Part shown: piece by piece, positions 8,922 to 16,663 of the stretch
Position numbering within the stretch: the first letter of the stretch is position 1
How the letters are laid out: every line of letters begins with the position of its first letter
DNA from: Marinilabiliaceae bacterium
GTDB lineage: Bacteria > Bacteroidota > Bacteroidia > Bacteroidales > Marinilabiliaceae
NCBI GenBank assembly: GCA_009777175.1
Contig: WRMI01000005.1
Span: 1 to 64,000, forward strand
Reading direction: 5' to 3'
DNA: 64,000 bases
Made by a program: the position numbers and the translations under genes
Notes under the pieces: model-generated
What the model saw: only the letters and a program-made list of their open reading frames with translations
What the model was told of the DNA's origin: nothing
Database searches by the model: none

Positions 8922-8929
8922 CAAAAATA
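8922..8929 (-). promoter_or_regulatory. -7 box for pcm
   Basis: On the minus strand this reads TATTTTTG, a TAnnTTTG match 41 bases before the pcm start. A weaker TTACTTTG on the plus strand (8963-8970) faces the DUF1016 gene, making this a divergent promoter region. Confidence 0.6.
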
Positions 8930-8987
8930 ATTATTTTTTTGGTTTTCTGAAAATAAAATATTTACTTTGCAAACTAAAATAAGACCC

Positions 8988-9698
8988 ATGCAAGAAATGT
9001 CAAACAATTATTTAGATGCCATCGGGCTCATAAAGAGTGCAATACTAAAAAGTCGGTATCGCGCTGCTGCTTTGGCAAACAAAGAGTTACTTTCTCTTTA
9101 TTACGGAATAGGAGGTTATATCTCTGCCAATTCCCGCAAAGGAACATGGGGAACAAATGCCCTTTTTGTAATTTCTTCCCAATTACAAAAAGAACTGCCA
9201 GGTTTACGCGGTTTTTCTTCCCCCAATTTAAAGAAAATGAGAATTTTCTATGAAGAATGGCAAGAAGATTTTATTATCCAATCAAATCGTTCATTATTAA
9301 TGAACGATTTTCGACAGATGACATCTGACGATTTACAAAGTATTGAAACTATGCACGTTCTAGATCGTTCATTATTAATGAACGATCTGGAATTGCAAAA
9401 TTTTACAATAAGTGACAATTTTCCGTTACAACATTTTTTAAAAGTTGGGTTTACACATCATTGCGAAATCATATACAATGTAAAATCACGCGAAGAACGT
9501 CTTTTCTATATTCAAAAATGTGCAACAGAATTTTGGAGTGTCGAAACCCTTCAATATCACCTCAAAAGCAACTTATATAAAAATCAAGGCAAACTACCAA
9601 ATAATTTTCAAACCACTATTTCAGACAAAGACTTGCAACGAAAAGCACTTTTCTCTTTCAAAGATGAATACCTACTTGACTACATTAATAGTGGTTAG
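8988..9698 (+). CDS. Truncated DUF1016 (YhcG-like) nuclease-family protein
   Basis: The N-terminal part matches DUF1016: NKELLSLYYGIGGYIS, then a WG segment, and LRGFSSPNLKKMRIFYEEWQ; the second part has VGFTHHCEI and a FYIQKCATEFWSVETLQYHL segment. Family proteins continue about 100-150 residues with a PD-(D/E)XK nuclease fold beginning FKDEYLLDFI. Here that sequence stops after FKDEYLLDYINSG, where a TTAGTG microsatellite replaces the coding DNA, so the catalytic domain is gone. Two in-frame palindromic inserts encode RSLLMND twice. The ATG at 8988 is used; an upstream TTG lies in the promoter. Probably non-functional. Confidence 0.7.
   Translation: MQEMSNNYLDAIGLIKSAILKSRYRAAALANKELLSLYYGIGGYISANSRKGTWGTNALFVISSQLQKELPGLRGFSSPNLKKMRIFYEEWQEDFIIQSNRSLLMNDFRQMTSDDLQSIETMHVLDRSLLMNDLELQNFTISDNFPLQHFLKVGFTHHCEIIYNVKSREERLFYIQKCATEFWSVETLQYHLKSNLYKNQGKLPNNFQTTISDKDLQRKALFSFKDEYLLDYINSG
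9284..9388 (+). repeat. Two 27-bp palindromes inside the DUF1016 coding region
   Basis: 9284-9310 and 9362-9388 are each a 13-bp arm, one T, and the complementary arm; the shared centre is ATCGTTCATTATTAATGAAC. They differ only in the outer bases (AAA.../AGA...), and in each copy both arms changed together. Both are in frame and encode NRSLLMND and DRSLLMND. Confidence 0.85.
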
Positions 9699-10016
9699 TG
9701 ATTAGTGATTAGTGGTTAGTAATGAAAATTCGTGTGATTTAGTCTTTTTTGTGTTAAATAATTAGTGGTTTGAAAAATATACTTTGTGTAAAAAAAATAT
9801 TGGTTAGTGTTCTAACAAATTAGTGAAAAATAGTGTAATTAGTGGCTAAAGAATAGTGGTTAGTGATTAGTGATTAGAGTGTAGAGTTTAGTGAGTAGAG
9901 TGTGGAGTTTAGTGAGTAGAGTGTAGATATCAGAGTGTAGGTAGTTATTAGATATTCTTTGCGTTCTCAACTTTGCGCCTTTGCGTTAAAATAAATAAGA
10001 TGAATAATGTAGGTTT
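9695..10016. repeat. TTAGTG microsatellite, then a dispersed CTTTGCG element
   Basis: 9695-9720 and 9840-9950 are runs of GGTTAGTGATTAGTG and GTAGAGTTTAGTGA units. 9955-10016 is a copy of the dispersed element ending ATGAATAATGTAGGTTT. It is followed by AGTGTAATTGGTGGCTAAAA up to the next gene. No gene is seen in the gap. Confidence 0.75.
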
Positions 10017-10061
10017 ACAAATAAGTGAAAATTAGTGTAATTGGTGGCTAAAAATAAACAG

Positions 10062-11156
10062 ATGAAAAAATTATTTCGTTCTATATCGTTTTTTATAACT
10101 CTCTTTTTGGCATTATCTTTGTTAGTAGCGGCTGCAACAGCCTATATATCTCCGTTGAAGCTGAAAATTTTTACATTGGTAGGATTTGGATTTTCGGCTC
10201 TATGGATAACTAATTTAATAAATTTAGTATGGCAGGCAATCCGAAAACGTTGGTGGCTCTTTATTTCCCTTGGAGTTTTGATTTTGACTATAAATCATTG
10301 GAATAACACATTTCAGATGTTCAGTAAAAAAACTAAAAATGAATATGAAATAAAAAATCGTCTTAAAATTTTGAGTTATAATGTTCATATGTTCGATTAC
10401 TACGGTGGTTCGGGTTCTAACGAAACTCCTGATAATTTTTATGATTTTGTTTTAACGCAAGATCCTGACATAATATGTTTTCAGGAATTTTATTCAAATG
10501 TAACGAAACCTAAACATACTCCTTCTTATATTATGTCTCGGTTTAAGCAATATAGTTACAAACATATCCAATATTTTCGCGCATCCCATTCAGGTTCGGG
10601 TATGGCAACATTTTCCAAATATCCATTCGCTGATAAAGGCGAAATTAGGTTTGAACAATCTCGTAATATGTCAATTTATACTGATATCAACCTGTCAGGC
10701 ACGATAGTAAGAGTTATAAATTGTCATCTGCATACTACAGGAATTATTGCAGATGACATTGATGCAATTGATAATTTGGATTTTAGGATGGATGATATTC
10801 AAAAGCGAAAATTAAAACGAATAACGAGCAAACTTAACAAATCAGCGGCAATCAGAGCAAAACAGGCGGAAATCATTGCCGAACATATTAAAAATTCTCC
10901 TTATCCTGTAATTGTTTGCGGTGATTTTAATGATACTCCTGTTTCTTACGTTTATCGAACAGTGAGAGGGAATCTTAAAGATGCATTTAGAGGTTCGCGT
11001 ACAGGGTTTGGAGGTACATATAACGGCAAATTGCCTTCGTTCCGAATTGATTATATTTTGTTTTCGCCGCAATTCGAGTCTTATAATTTTACTAAATTTA
11101 ACTTCGGTTTTTCTGACCATTTTCCCATAATGACAACAATTGAATTGAATAATTAA
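10062..11156 (+). CDS. Membrane-anchored endonuclease/exonuclease/phosphatase (EEP) family protein
   Basis: The first ~95 residues hold three hydrophobic helices, the last ending near NHWNNTFQMF. A complete EEP domain follows: LSYNVHMFD, DIICFQEFY (metal-binding Glu), VINCHLHT, VCGDFNDTPVS (catalytic Asp and Asn), RIDYILFS and SDHFPIM (catalytic His). This architecture is common in Bacteroidota, with the hydrolase probably exposed to the periplasm. The substrate (lipid, nucleic acid or sugar phosphate) cannot be told from sequence. A GTG at 10041 opens the frame 7 codons earlier, but it is part of the GTGGCTAAAAATAAA tail of the upstream repeat; the ATG at 10062 is preferred. Confidence 0.82.
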   Translation: MKKLFRSISFFITLFLALSLLVAAATAYISPLKLKIFTLVGFGFSALWITNLINLVWQAIRKRWWLFISLGVLILTINHWNNTFQMFSKKTKNEYEIKNRLKILSYNVHMFDYYGGSGSNETPDNFYDFVLTQDPDIICFQEFYSNVTKPKHTPSYIMSRFKQYSYKHIQYFRASHSGSGMATFSKYPFADKGEIRFEQSRNMSIYTDINLSGTIVRVINCHLHTTGIIADDIDAIDNLDFRMDDIQKRKLKRITSKLNKSAAIRAKQAEIIAEHIKNSPYPVIVCGDFNDTPVSYVYRTVRGNLKDAFRGSRTGFGGTYNGKLPSFRIDYILFSPQFESYNFTKFNFGFSDHFPIMTTIELNN

Positions 11157-11166
11157 TAAAAATTAA

Positions 11167-11174
11167 TACTTTTG
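11167..11174 (+). promoter_or_regulatory. -7 box upstream of the 75-aa gene and thyA
   Basis: TACTTTTG followed by C, 18 bases before the ATG at 11192. It probably drives the small gene and thyA together, since only 19 bases separate them. Confidence 0.7.
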
Positions 11175-11191
11175 CAAAAAAAATATTTGAT

Positions 11192-11419
11192 ATGGAAATT
11201 AGAGATGAGGCATACTATAATCAAATTTTGGAAATGATTTATCAACTTCCCGAACAAGATTTTGTAAAGCTTTGTGAACAAAAGAAGTCAAAAAATGAAT
11301 ATTTAGAAAAAAATAATAAACCAAAAAGAAATGAGTATTCTTTACAGCAACTTATCCTGCAGGCTCCTACTTGGACTGATGTAGAATACGAGATTATTTG
11401 GATAAAAGATTTCACATAA
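11192..11419 (+). CDS. Small conserved-looking protein, possibly antitoxin-like
   Basis: 75 residues, acidic/lysine-rich first half (QLPEQDFVKLCEQKKSK), then SLQQLILQAPTWTDVEYEII. The tail of the form LLxAPTxxxxxY resembles the C-terminus of short Bacteroidota antitoxin-type proteins encoded before PIN-domain toxins, but no toxin follows here. The gene has its own good -7 box and a start 18 bases after it, so it is likely expressed. It is 19 bases upstream of thyA and may simply be cotranscribed with it. Function not recognised; the antitoxin link is a weak inference. Confidence 0.5.
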   Translation: MEIRDEAYYNQILEMIYQLPEQDFVKLCEQKKSKNEYLEKNNKPKRNEYSLQQLILQAPTWTDVEYEIIWIKDFT

Positions 11420-11438
11420 ATAATATTATATCTCTTTT

Positions 11439-12233
11439 ATGAAACAATATCACCAACTAATGCAACATGTCCTCGACAACGGGATCGAGAAAGAAGACCG
11501 TACAGGTACGGGAACAATTAGCGTATTCGGTTATCAGATGCGCTTTAACCTTGATGACGGATTTCCACTATTGACTACAAAAAAAATGCACTTAAAATCA
11601 ATAATTTATGAACTTTTATGGTTTTTGAAAGGCAGTACAAACGTAAAGTTCCTGCAAGACAACGGTATCACTATTTGGGATGAATGGGCAAAAGAGAACG
11701 GCGAACTCGGTCCCATCTACGGATATCAATGGCGTTCATGGAAGGGTTATGACGGCAATTGTATAGACCAAATTGAACAGGTAATAAATTCCATTAAAAC
11801 AAATCCCGATTCTCGCCGTCATATTGTCAGTGCTTGGAATGTAGCCCAACTCAACGAAATGCAACTACCCCCTTGTCATATTCTTTTCCAGTTTTTTGTT
11901 ACAAACGGAAAACTGAGTTGCCATCTTTATCAGCGTAGTGCCGACATTTTTCTCGGAGTACCATTCAATATTGCATCTTATTCTATTTTATTAATGATGA
12001 TTGCACAAGTTACAGGACTGAAACCCGGCGAATTTATTCACACTTTGGGAGATGCACATATTTATACTAACCATTTAGAGCAAGTAAAACTGCAACTCTC
12101 TCGCAGACCCCGAAATTTACCAAAACTATTGATTAATCAAAATAAAAAAAATATTGACAAATTTGAATATGAGGATTTTAAATTAGAAAATTATGAGCCT
12201 TATCCGCATATTAAAGGGGTGATTTCGGTATAA
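11439..12233 (+). CDS. thyA: Thymidylate synthase
   Basis: Converts dUMP to dTMP using methylenetetrahydrofolate. At 264 residues it has exactly the E. coli ThyA length. The catalytic Cys is C146 in [10 protein letters not shown]. Also visible: [12 protein letters not shown], the YGYQWRSW active-site segment, [11 protein letters not shown] with the phosphate-binding Arg pair, and a [17 protein letters not shown] dUMP-binding segment. The C-terminus ends IKGVISV, as expected for the mobile tail. folA lies about 420 bases downstream, the usual functional partner that regenerates tetrahydrofolate. Confidence 0.95.
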   Translation: MKQYHQLMQHVLDNGIEKEDRTGTGTISVFGYQMRFNLDDGFPLLTTKKMHLKSIIYELLWFLKGSTNVKFLQDNGITIWDEWAKENGELGPIYGYQWRSWKGYDGNCIDQIEQVINSIKTNPDSRRHIVSAWNVAQLNEMQLPPCHILFQFFVTNGKLSCHLYQRSADIFLGVPFNIASYSILLMMIAQVTGLKPGEFIHTLGDAHIYTNHLEQVKLQLSRRPRNLPKLLINQNKKNIDKFEYEDFKLENYEPYPHIKGVISV

Positions 12234-12235
12234 GA

Positions 12236-12609
12236 TAGTTTTCAGTTATCAGTATTCAGTATTCAGTATTCAGTATTTAGTATTCAGTATTTAGTATTCA
12301 GTATTTAGTATTCAGTATTCAGTATTCAGTAATCAGTTTTTAGTTATCAGTAATCAGTTTTTAGTTATCAGTAATCAGTTTTTAGTTATCAGTTATCAGT
12401 TTTTAGTAATCAGTTTTTAGTTATCAGTTTTTAGCTTGCATTATTCATAAGAAATGAAAATATCTTTTAACCACAAAGGAACACAAAAATAACTGAAAAC
12501 TATAAATAACTGAAAACTGATAACTGAAAACTGATAACTGAAAACTATTAAAGCGTTCTCAACTTTGCGACTTTGCGTTAAAATAAATAATATGAATAAT
12601 GTAGGTTAG
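12236..12609. repeat. CAGTATT/CAGTTATCAGT microsatellite with inverted half, then dispersed CTTTGCG element
   Basis: 12237-12432 is a run of CAGTATTCAGTATTTAGTATT and CAGTTTTTAGTTATCAG units. 12490-12548 carries the complementary units (AACTGAAAACTGATAACTG), so the region can fold as an imperfect hairpin. Between them is TTGCATTATTCATAA, an inverted tail of the dispersed element. 12551-12609 is a full dispersed-element copy ending ATGAATAATGTAGGTTA. No gene is seen. Confidence 0.75.
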
Positions 12610-12651
12610 TTATTAGTTTATATAACCTTATTTTTTGACAGAACCAACATA

Positions 12652-13164
12652 ATGGGAAAAAATTGCTCACTAATAGCGGTCATTGACAACAACTTCGGGA
12701 TAGGTAGCGGTGGCGACCAACTTGCTTATATTTCGGGTGACCTAAAACGTTTCAAACAATTAACTTCGGGCAAACCGGTTGTTATGGGTCGCAAAACTTT
12801 TGAGGCTCTCCCAAAAGGTGCTTTACCCAACAGAAGAAACATTATTCTCTCAAGAAATGAAAATTTGATTTATCCAAATAGTGAAATTGTTGGTTCTGTG
12901 GAAGATACATTTTTTTTATTAAATGACGTTCGGGAATTTTTTGTAATTGGCGGGGGCGAAATATATAAACTTTTCCTCCCTTTTGCAAATCGTATCTATC
13001 TAACTCATATTCACCATTCTTTCGAAAATGTTGATACATATTTCCCAAAATTTGATATCGAAAATTGGGAATTAATTACCCAAAAAGAAGTTTTTGAAGA
13101 CCCCAAAACAGGATTATCATATTCTTTTAAAGAATATATTGGTAAAAGTATTATTTTGAGATAG
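12652..13164 (+). CDS. folA: Dihydrofolate reductase
   Basis: Reduces dihydrofolate with NADPH. A 170-residue single-domain protein with the opening SLIAVIDNNFGIG (Met20-loop region), the acidic active-site segment GDLKRFKQLT, VVMGRKTFEALPKGALPNRRN (NADPH phosphate and adenine binding), a FVIGGGEIYKLFLPFANRIY segment and a C-terminal THIHHSFENVDTYFP. The Trp that usually precedes the active-site acid is Tyr here (DQLAYISGD), a substitution known in this phylum. It pairs functionally with thyA. Confidence 0.92.
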   Translation: MGKNCSLIAVIDNNFGIGSGGDQLAYISGDLKRFKQLTSGKPVVMGRKTFEALPKGALPNRRNIILSRNENLIYPNSEIVGSVEDTFFLLNDVREFFVIGGGEIYKLFLPFANRIYLTHIHHSFENVDTYFPKFDIENWELITQKEVFEDPKTGLSYSFKEYIGKSIILR

Positions 13165-13248
13165 ATATATGAATCATTACAATAAGTTCAATGCATCACC
13201 TGCGGTTTCGTTTTTTTAACTACACAGTTTCAAACAGAAAACCCAAAA

Positions 13249-14589
13249 CTAACCTATCGTGGTAGCCAATAATTCACTTAATACCCCGGCATAATAATAG
13301 GGTACATTGTAAAGATCAAATTCTTTACCTTTCGGTGTTTTTACTTTGTCGATAGAAAAATTTCCTGACCAAATGCGCACTGCTGTTTTATGTTCTACTT
13401 CGTCCATAAATAGATGAAGTGAACGAAGTTTTGCGTTGTGTCCAGATTTAACTTCCACAGGAATTATTTGACTGTCATATTTTATAATAAAATCAACTTC
13501 TGCATCGGAGCCGTGTATGTTTCGTACCCAAAAACTTCTTTTGGTAGAAAAAAAAGTGTTTTTTGATATAAGTTCTTGTCCCACAATATGTTCTGCGATT
13601 TTTCCACGCCATGCATCTGCAATATTTTTGACGCTAAAAACTTCTTTTTGTATATCTGCGACATAATTTACGATTCCTGTATCTAACCATAAAAGTTTTG
13701 GTGCACGTCTCAATTCGGGGATTATAGGAAGTCGAAAACCACTATGAGGATAAACTGTTTCGATTAACATTGCTTTTTCTAATAGCCTAAATGCTTCGCC
13801 AATTTCTCTTGAACGATAGTTGGAAGAGCCGAAACGATCTAATTTTATTCTATCACCTGCATAATTCCATCCTGTTTTTAAAATATGGCGCAAAATATGT
13901 CTCATATTTTCAGTTGTCGCATATTTTTCTGTATCATCTTGATAACCAGATAATAAGGTATCATAAATTTCTCGCAAAGAGAGAATGTCTTTATTTTTAG
14001 CATAATCTGCAACTGCTTCAGGCATACCACCAACAAGAGTGTATTGGTGAAACAAATTTATCGCAATATGATGAGCGGATGACGGTATTTCGCATCTACT
14101 CTGTGCTTTTCTTAGTTCGGTGTGTCCCATTGCCCCCAAAAACTCGTTGAAAGAGCAAGGATAAATTGGCAAATATTCAACCCGACCTACAGGAAATGAG
14201 ATTTGTCTACCAATAAGAGTTTCCAAAAGTGAACCTGCAGCAATAACGTATAGCCACGGTATTTTTTCATAAAAATATCTCAAAAGAGATACCGCTTTGG
14301 GCGAATTTTGAATCTCGTCAATGAACAATAATGTAGGAACTTCTTTTCGTTCTACTCTATTAACAAGGAATATACCTGTCAAAAGAGTGTCCATATTTTG
14401 GTAGTTATCAAATAGATAGATATGTTCATCATCTTCTAGATTTAATTTCAGATAAATTTCAAACTCTTTTCCAAATTCATCTACCAAAGTAGTTTTACCT
14501 ACTTGTCGCGCTCCGCGCAAAACAAGTGGTTTTCTGTTTTCCTTTTTACGCCACTTTTGTAAGTCGCTGATATTGTTTCTATTAATCAT
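13249..14589 (-). CDS. AAA ATPase with DUF4143 nuclease-like domain
   Basis: 447 residues. Walker A GARQVGKTT at 26-34; Walker B LLFIDEIQ at 87-94; sensor-like IAAGSLLE. The C-terminal DUF4143 half has LWLDTGIVNYV and, near the end, DAEVDFIIKYDSQIIPVEVKSG, which matches a PD-(D/E)XK core (D...ExK). Such proteins are abundant and mobile in Bacteroidota, with unknown role. The frame is open for another 41 codons upstream, but those codons are three 33-bp repeats (LPLFYYK three times); the ATG at 14589 gives the family-normal start MINRNNISDLQKW. The gene lies downstream of an unusual repeat array. Confidence 0.85.
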   Translation of the reverse strand: MINRNNISDLQKWRKKENRKPLVLRGARQVGKTTLVDEFGKEFEIYLKLNLEDDEHIYLFDNYQNMDTLLTGIFLVNRVERKEVPTLLFIDEIQNSPKAVSLLRYFYEKIPWLYVIAAGSLLETLIGRQISFPVGRVEYLPIYPCSFNEFLGAMGHTELRKAQSRCEIPSSAHHIAINLFHQYTLVGGMPEAVADYAKNKDILSLREIYDTLLSGYQDDTEKYATTENMRHILRHILKTGWNYAGDRIKLDRFGSSNYRSREIGEAFRLLEKAMLIETVYPHSGFRLPIIPELRRAPKLLWLDTGIVNYVADIQKEVFSVKNIADAWRGKIAEHIVGQELISKNTFFSTKRSFWVRNIHGSDAEVDFIIKYDSQIIPVEVKSGHNAKLRSLHLFMDEVEHKTAVRIWSGNFSIDKVKTPKGKEFDLYNVPYYYAGVLSELLATTIG

Positions 14590-15010
14590 AGCTTTGTAAT
14601 AAAACAACGGTAAAAATACATTAATTTTGTAATAAAACAACGGTAAAATTACATCAATATTGTAATAAAACAACGGTAAAATTATAATAATTCCTAATTT
14701 CGCGCTCCACACAAAACAAGTGGTTTCTTTTTTCTTTTTGTATCACTCTTGTAAATCACTGATATTGTTTCTATTAATATTACGTTTGTAATAAAACAAC
14801 GGTAAAATTACATCAATTTTGTAATAAAACAACGGTAAAAATACATCAATTTTGTAATAAAACAACGGTAAAATTACATCAATATTGTAATAAAACAACG
14901 GTAAAATTATAATAACCTATTTTCGCGCTCTACACAAAACAAGTGGTTTCTTTTTTCTTTTTGTATCACTCTTGTAAATCACAGATATTGTTTCTATTAA
15001 TCTTACGTTT
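14507..15010 (-). repeat. Tandem, decayed duplications of the ATPase gene 5' end
   Basis: The first ~85 bases of the ATPase gene (plus-strand 14507-14589) are repeated at 14701-14787 and 14924-15010, each time followed by a 33-bp repeat array. The duplicates keep CAAAACAAGTGGTTT and GATATTGTTTCTATTAAT, but have lost the start codon (plus-strand CAT became ATT or CTT followed by ACG) and share substitutions with each other not found in the gene. They are non-coding relics of segmental duplication. Confidence 0.85.
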
Positions 15011-15128
15011 GTAATAAAACAACGGTAAAAATACATCAATTTTGTAATAAAACAACGGTAAAAATACATCAATATTGTAATAAAACAACGGTAAAAATAG
15101 ATTAATATTGTAATAAAACAACGGTGAA
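14596..15128 (-). repeat. Eleven copies of a 33-bp repeat in three arrays
   Basis: Units beginning GTAATAAAACAACGGTAAAA start at 14596, 14629, 14662; 14788, 14821, 14854, 14887; and 15011, 15044, 15077, 15110, exactly 33 bp apart within each array. The remaining ~13 bp (TTACATCAATATT and variants) are nearly constant, so these are not CRISPR spacers. On the gene's strand each unit reads TTTTACCGTTGTTTTATTAC, with 5-bp inverted ends (GTAAT/ATTAC) in many units. Their position just before the ATPase start suggests promoter or operator units. Confidence 0.85.
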
Positions 15129-15155
15129 GATTTGGTTTAATTTGTTAGCATATAA

Positions 15156-15188
15156 GAGGAGATAATGGTGATCATCACCATACTCCTC
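15156..15188. repeat. Hairpin with 8-bp core stem
   Basis: GAGGAG, then ATGGTGAT, one C, ATCACCAT, then ACTCCTC: the core pairs perfectly and the flanking GAGGAG/CTCCTC pair after a small bulge. It sits beyond the 33-bp arrays and could be a terminator-free structured element. The rest of 15267-15636 shows nothing recognisable. Confidence 0.5.
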
Positions 15189-15191
15189 GGT

Positions 15192-15266
15192 ACATTCCAC
15201 ACATCAACGCTCGGTACGAGTGCAACGTAGATAACCCAAATAAACTTAAGTGCAATTCGGAGATGT
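15192..15266. repeat. CTCGGTACGAG dispersed element, copy 1
   Basis: Contains CTCGGTACGAGTGCAACG, then TAGATAACCC and GCAATTCGG. The same ordered blocks recur at 48433-48510. In that second copy CCCTGAAT and ATTCGGGG form a hairpin; in this copy the hairpin has decayed. Confidence 0.7.
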
Positions 15267-15636
15267 CCAGATATACGATATCTTAACCCTTATCTTTTGA
15301 AGTTTCCCTTAATAGCATTATGTTTCGGATATATATTTTCTCTTATTCTCTTATTCATCTGAAAATAAAGGAATAAGAAATTAAGTAGCAGGTGTCCGAT
15401 ATTCTATTAAGAGTGCTTTTAGGCAATCGTATTTTTTGAACCTTTTTGTCTTTGAATGTTGTTAATAATTGAAATGTACAAACAATAATGCAAAGATTTC
15501 AATCTTCCAAAATGAAAATGAGTTAAATACATAATATCAAATATTTACAGAAATGAATAAAAGAAATCTAAAATTATGATTTTTAAAAAAGAACAAAAAT
15601 TTTTAATATTTTTTTGGTAAATCAAAAAAAAAGTTT

Positions 15637-15644
15637 TTTCTTTG
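15637..15644 (+). promoter_or_regulatory. Weak -7 box for the FIST-like gene
   Basis: TTTCTTTG followed by CG, one mismatch from TAnnTTTG, 35 bases before the ATG. A TTTG about 20 bases upstream (15613-15616) fits the -33 element spacing. Confidence 0.4.
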
Positions 15645-15678
15645 CGACCTAAATTTTTTTTTAAAAGCATATTTACAA

Positions 15679-16659
15679 ATGATTCAAGGATTATATACCC
15701 CCAAAGAGGTATCAAAAATGATACTTTCAGGACAAAATTTGATGCTTGCCGGCGATGCCAAATTGTTGGAACAGTTGCCCGCTGGAAATTGGATTGGAGG
15801 CGGAACGCCTTTTTTTATCCAATATCCTCTTAATAGGATAACCTCTTTTGACAAAATTTTTGTCAATCAGTTGCCCGACTTTGTTACAAACGTTGAAATA
15901 AAGGAGTACAATGCCGACAACATAAAAAACATCTATAATGATGGACCTCAAAACGGTTTTACGGTAATTATTATGCCTTATTTTTCTGCTGTTGCTCAAG
16001 AATATTCACTTAATGCTGCAAGTTTTGAGAATTTTGCTGCTCGTCCCGTTTGTGGATGGATTTCAGGGCAACCATTAGAAGTAATTATGACTCAAAAATC
16101 ATACGTGGCATCGGGTCTCAATAAAGGGATATATTCCGACAGAGGCTTTGCCATGCACATTTCATTACCAGATAGTAAATATGCTGAAATTCATATCTTT
16201 AACCCTTACAAGCAAGGAAACGGCGACACGATTACCTTTGAAGAAAGTACTATTTTGGTAACCGATGCGCTAATTAATGGCAAAAAACGTAATTTTGCCG
16301 AGTATCTTCGCGAAATAGGTTATGATATGCTAATGCCTTTGACTGCAAACTATTCGGGAGCCATGATTAATGACGTGGTTTGCGCCATTGAAGTACCCGT
16401 TGTGCCAATGTCAGCACCTGTTTTCAAGCATTTAGACTATAAACTTGCAGTAGTTGACGACAACATCGTAGAAGCATCTTTAATGTGCGAAAAAATTGTT
16501 TTTTCGGTTACATGTATTGGAAATTTTCTTCAGCCTCATATTTGCGAACAATATCTTAAGCAAATGAACGGACCTGTTGTGTTCGGAGAGATTGCATATC
16601 AGCAAATGGGACAAACCACCGTTTATGTTACTATTGATGATTCACCTTTAAATATTTGA
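15679..16659 (+). CDS. Uncharacterised FIST-like protein, module copy 1
   Basis: 326 residues, no signal peptide or membrane segment, so probably cytoplasmic. It is a clear paralogue of the protein at 45443: shared MIQGL opening, LAGDAKLL, WIGG, an NIxNIY segment, RxVCGW, MHIxL, AEIHxFxPYK, GDxITF and INGKxxNF. The C-terminal part (VFSVTC, then MNGPVVFGEIAYQQMGQTTV) resembles the FIST_C pattern of a late Cys, G, GEI and a terminal T-x-V strand; FIST domains are small-ligand sensors. That relation is inference from motif order only (it may correspond to an existing DUF, perhaps DUF6976). It is followed 4 bases later by an 85-residue partner that also has a counterpart at 46473. Confidence 0.7.
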   Translation: MIQGLYTPKEVSKMILSGQNLMLAGDAKLLEQLPAGNWIGGGTPFFIQYPLNRITSFDKIFVNQLPDFVTNVEIKEYNADNIKNIYNDGPQNGFTVIIMPYFSAVAQEYSLNAASFENFAARPVCGWISGQPLEVIMTQKSYVASGLNKGIYSDRGFAMHISLPDSKYAEIHIFNPYKQGNGDTITFEESTILVTDALINGKKRNFAEYLREIGYDMLMPLTANYSGAMINDVVCAIEVPVVPMSAPVFKHLDYKLAVVDDNIVEASLMCEKIVFSVTCIGNFLQPHICEQYLKQMNGPVVFGEIAYQQMGQTTVYVTIDDSPLNI

Positions 16660-16663
16660 AAAA

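Noticed and set aside
14596..15128. Regular 33-bp repeats as a CRISPR array
   Set aside because: The ~13 bp between the conserved 20-mers are nearly constant, far too short for spacers, and no cas genes are present.
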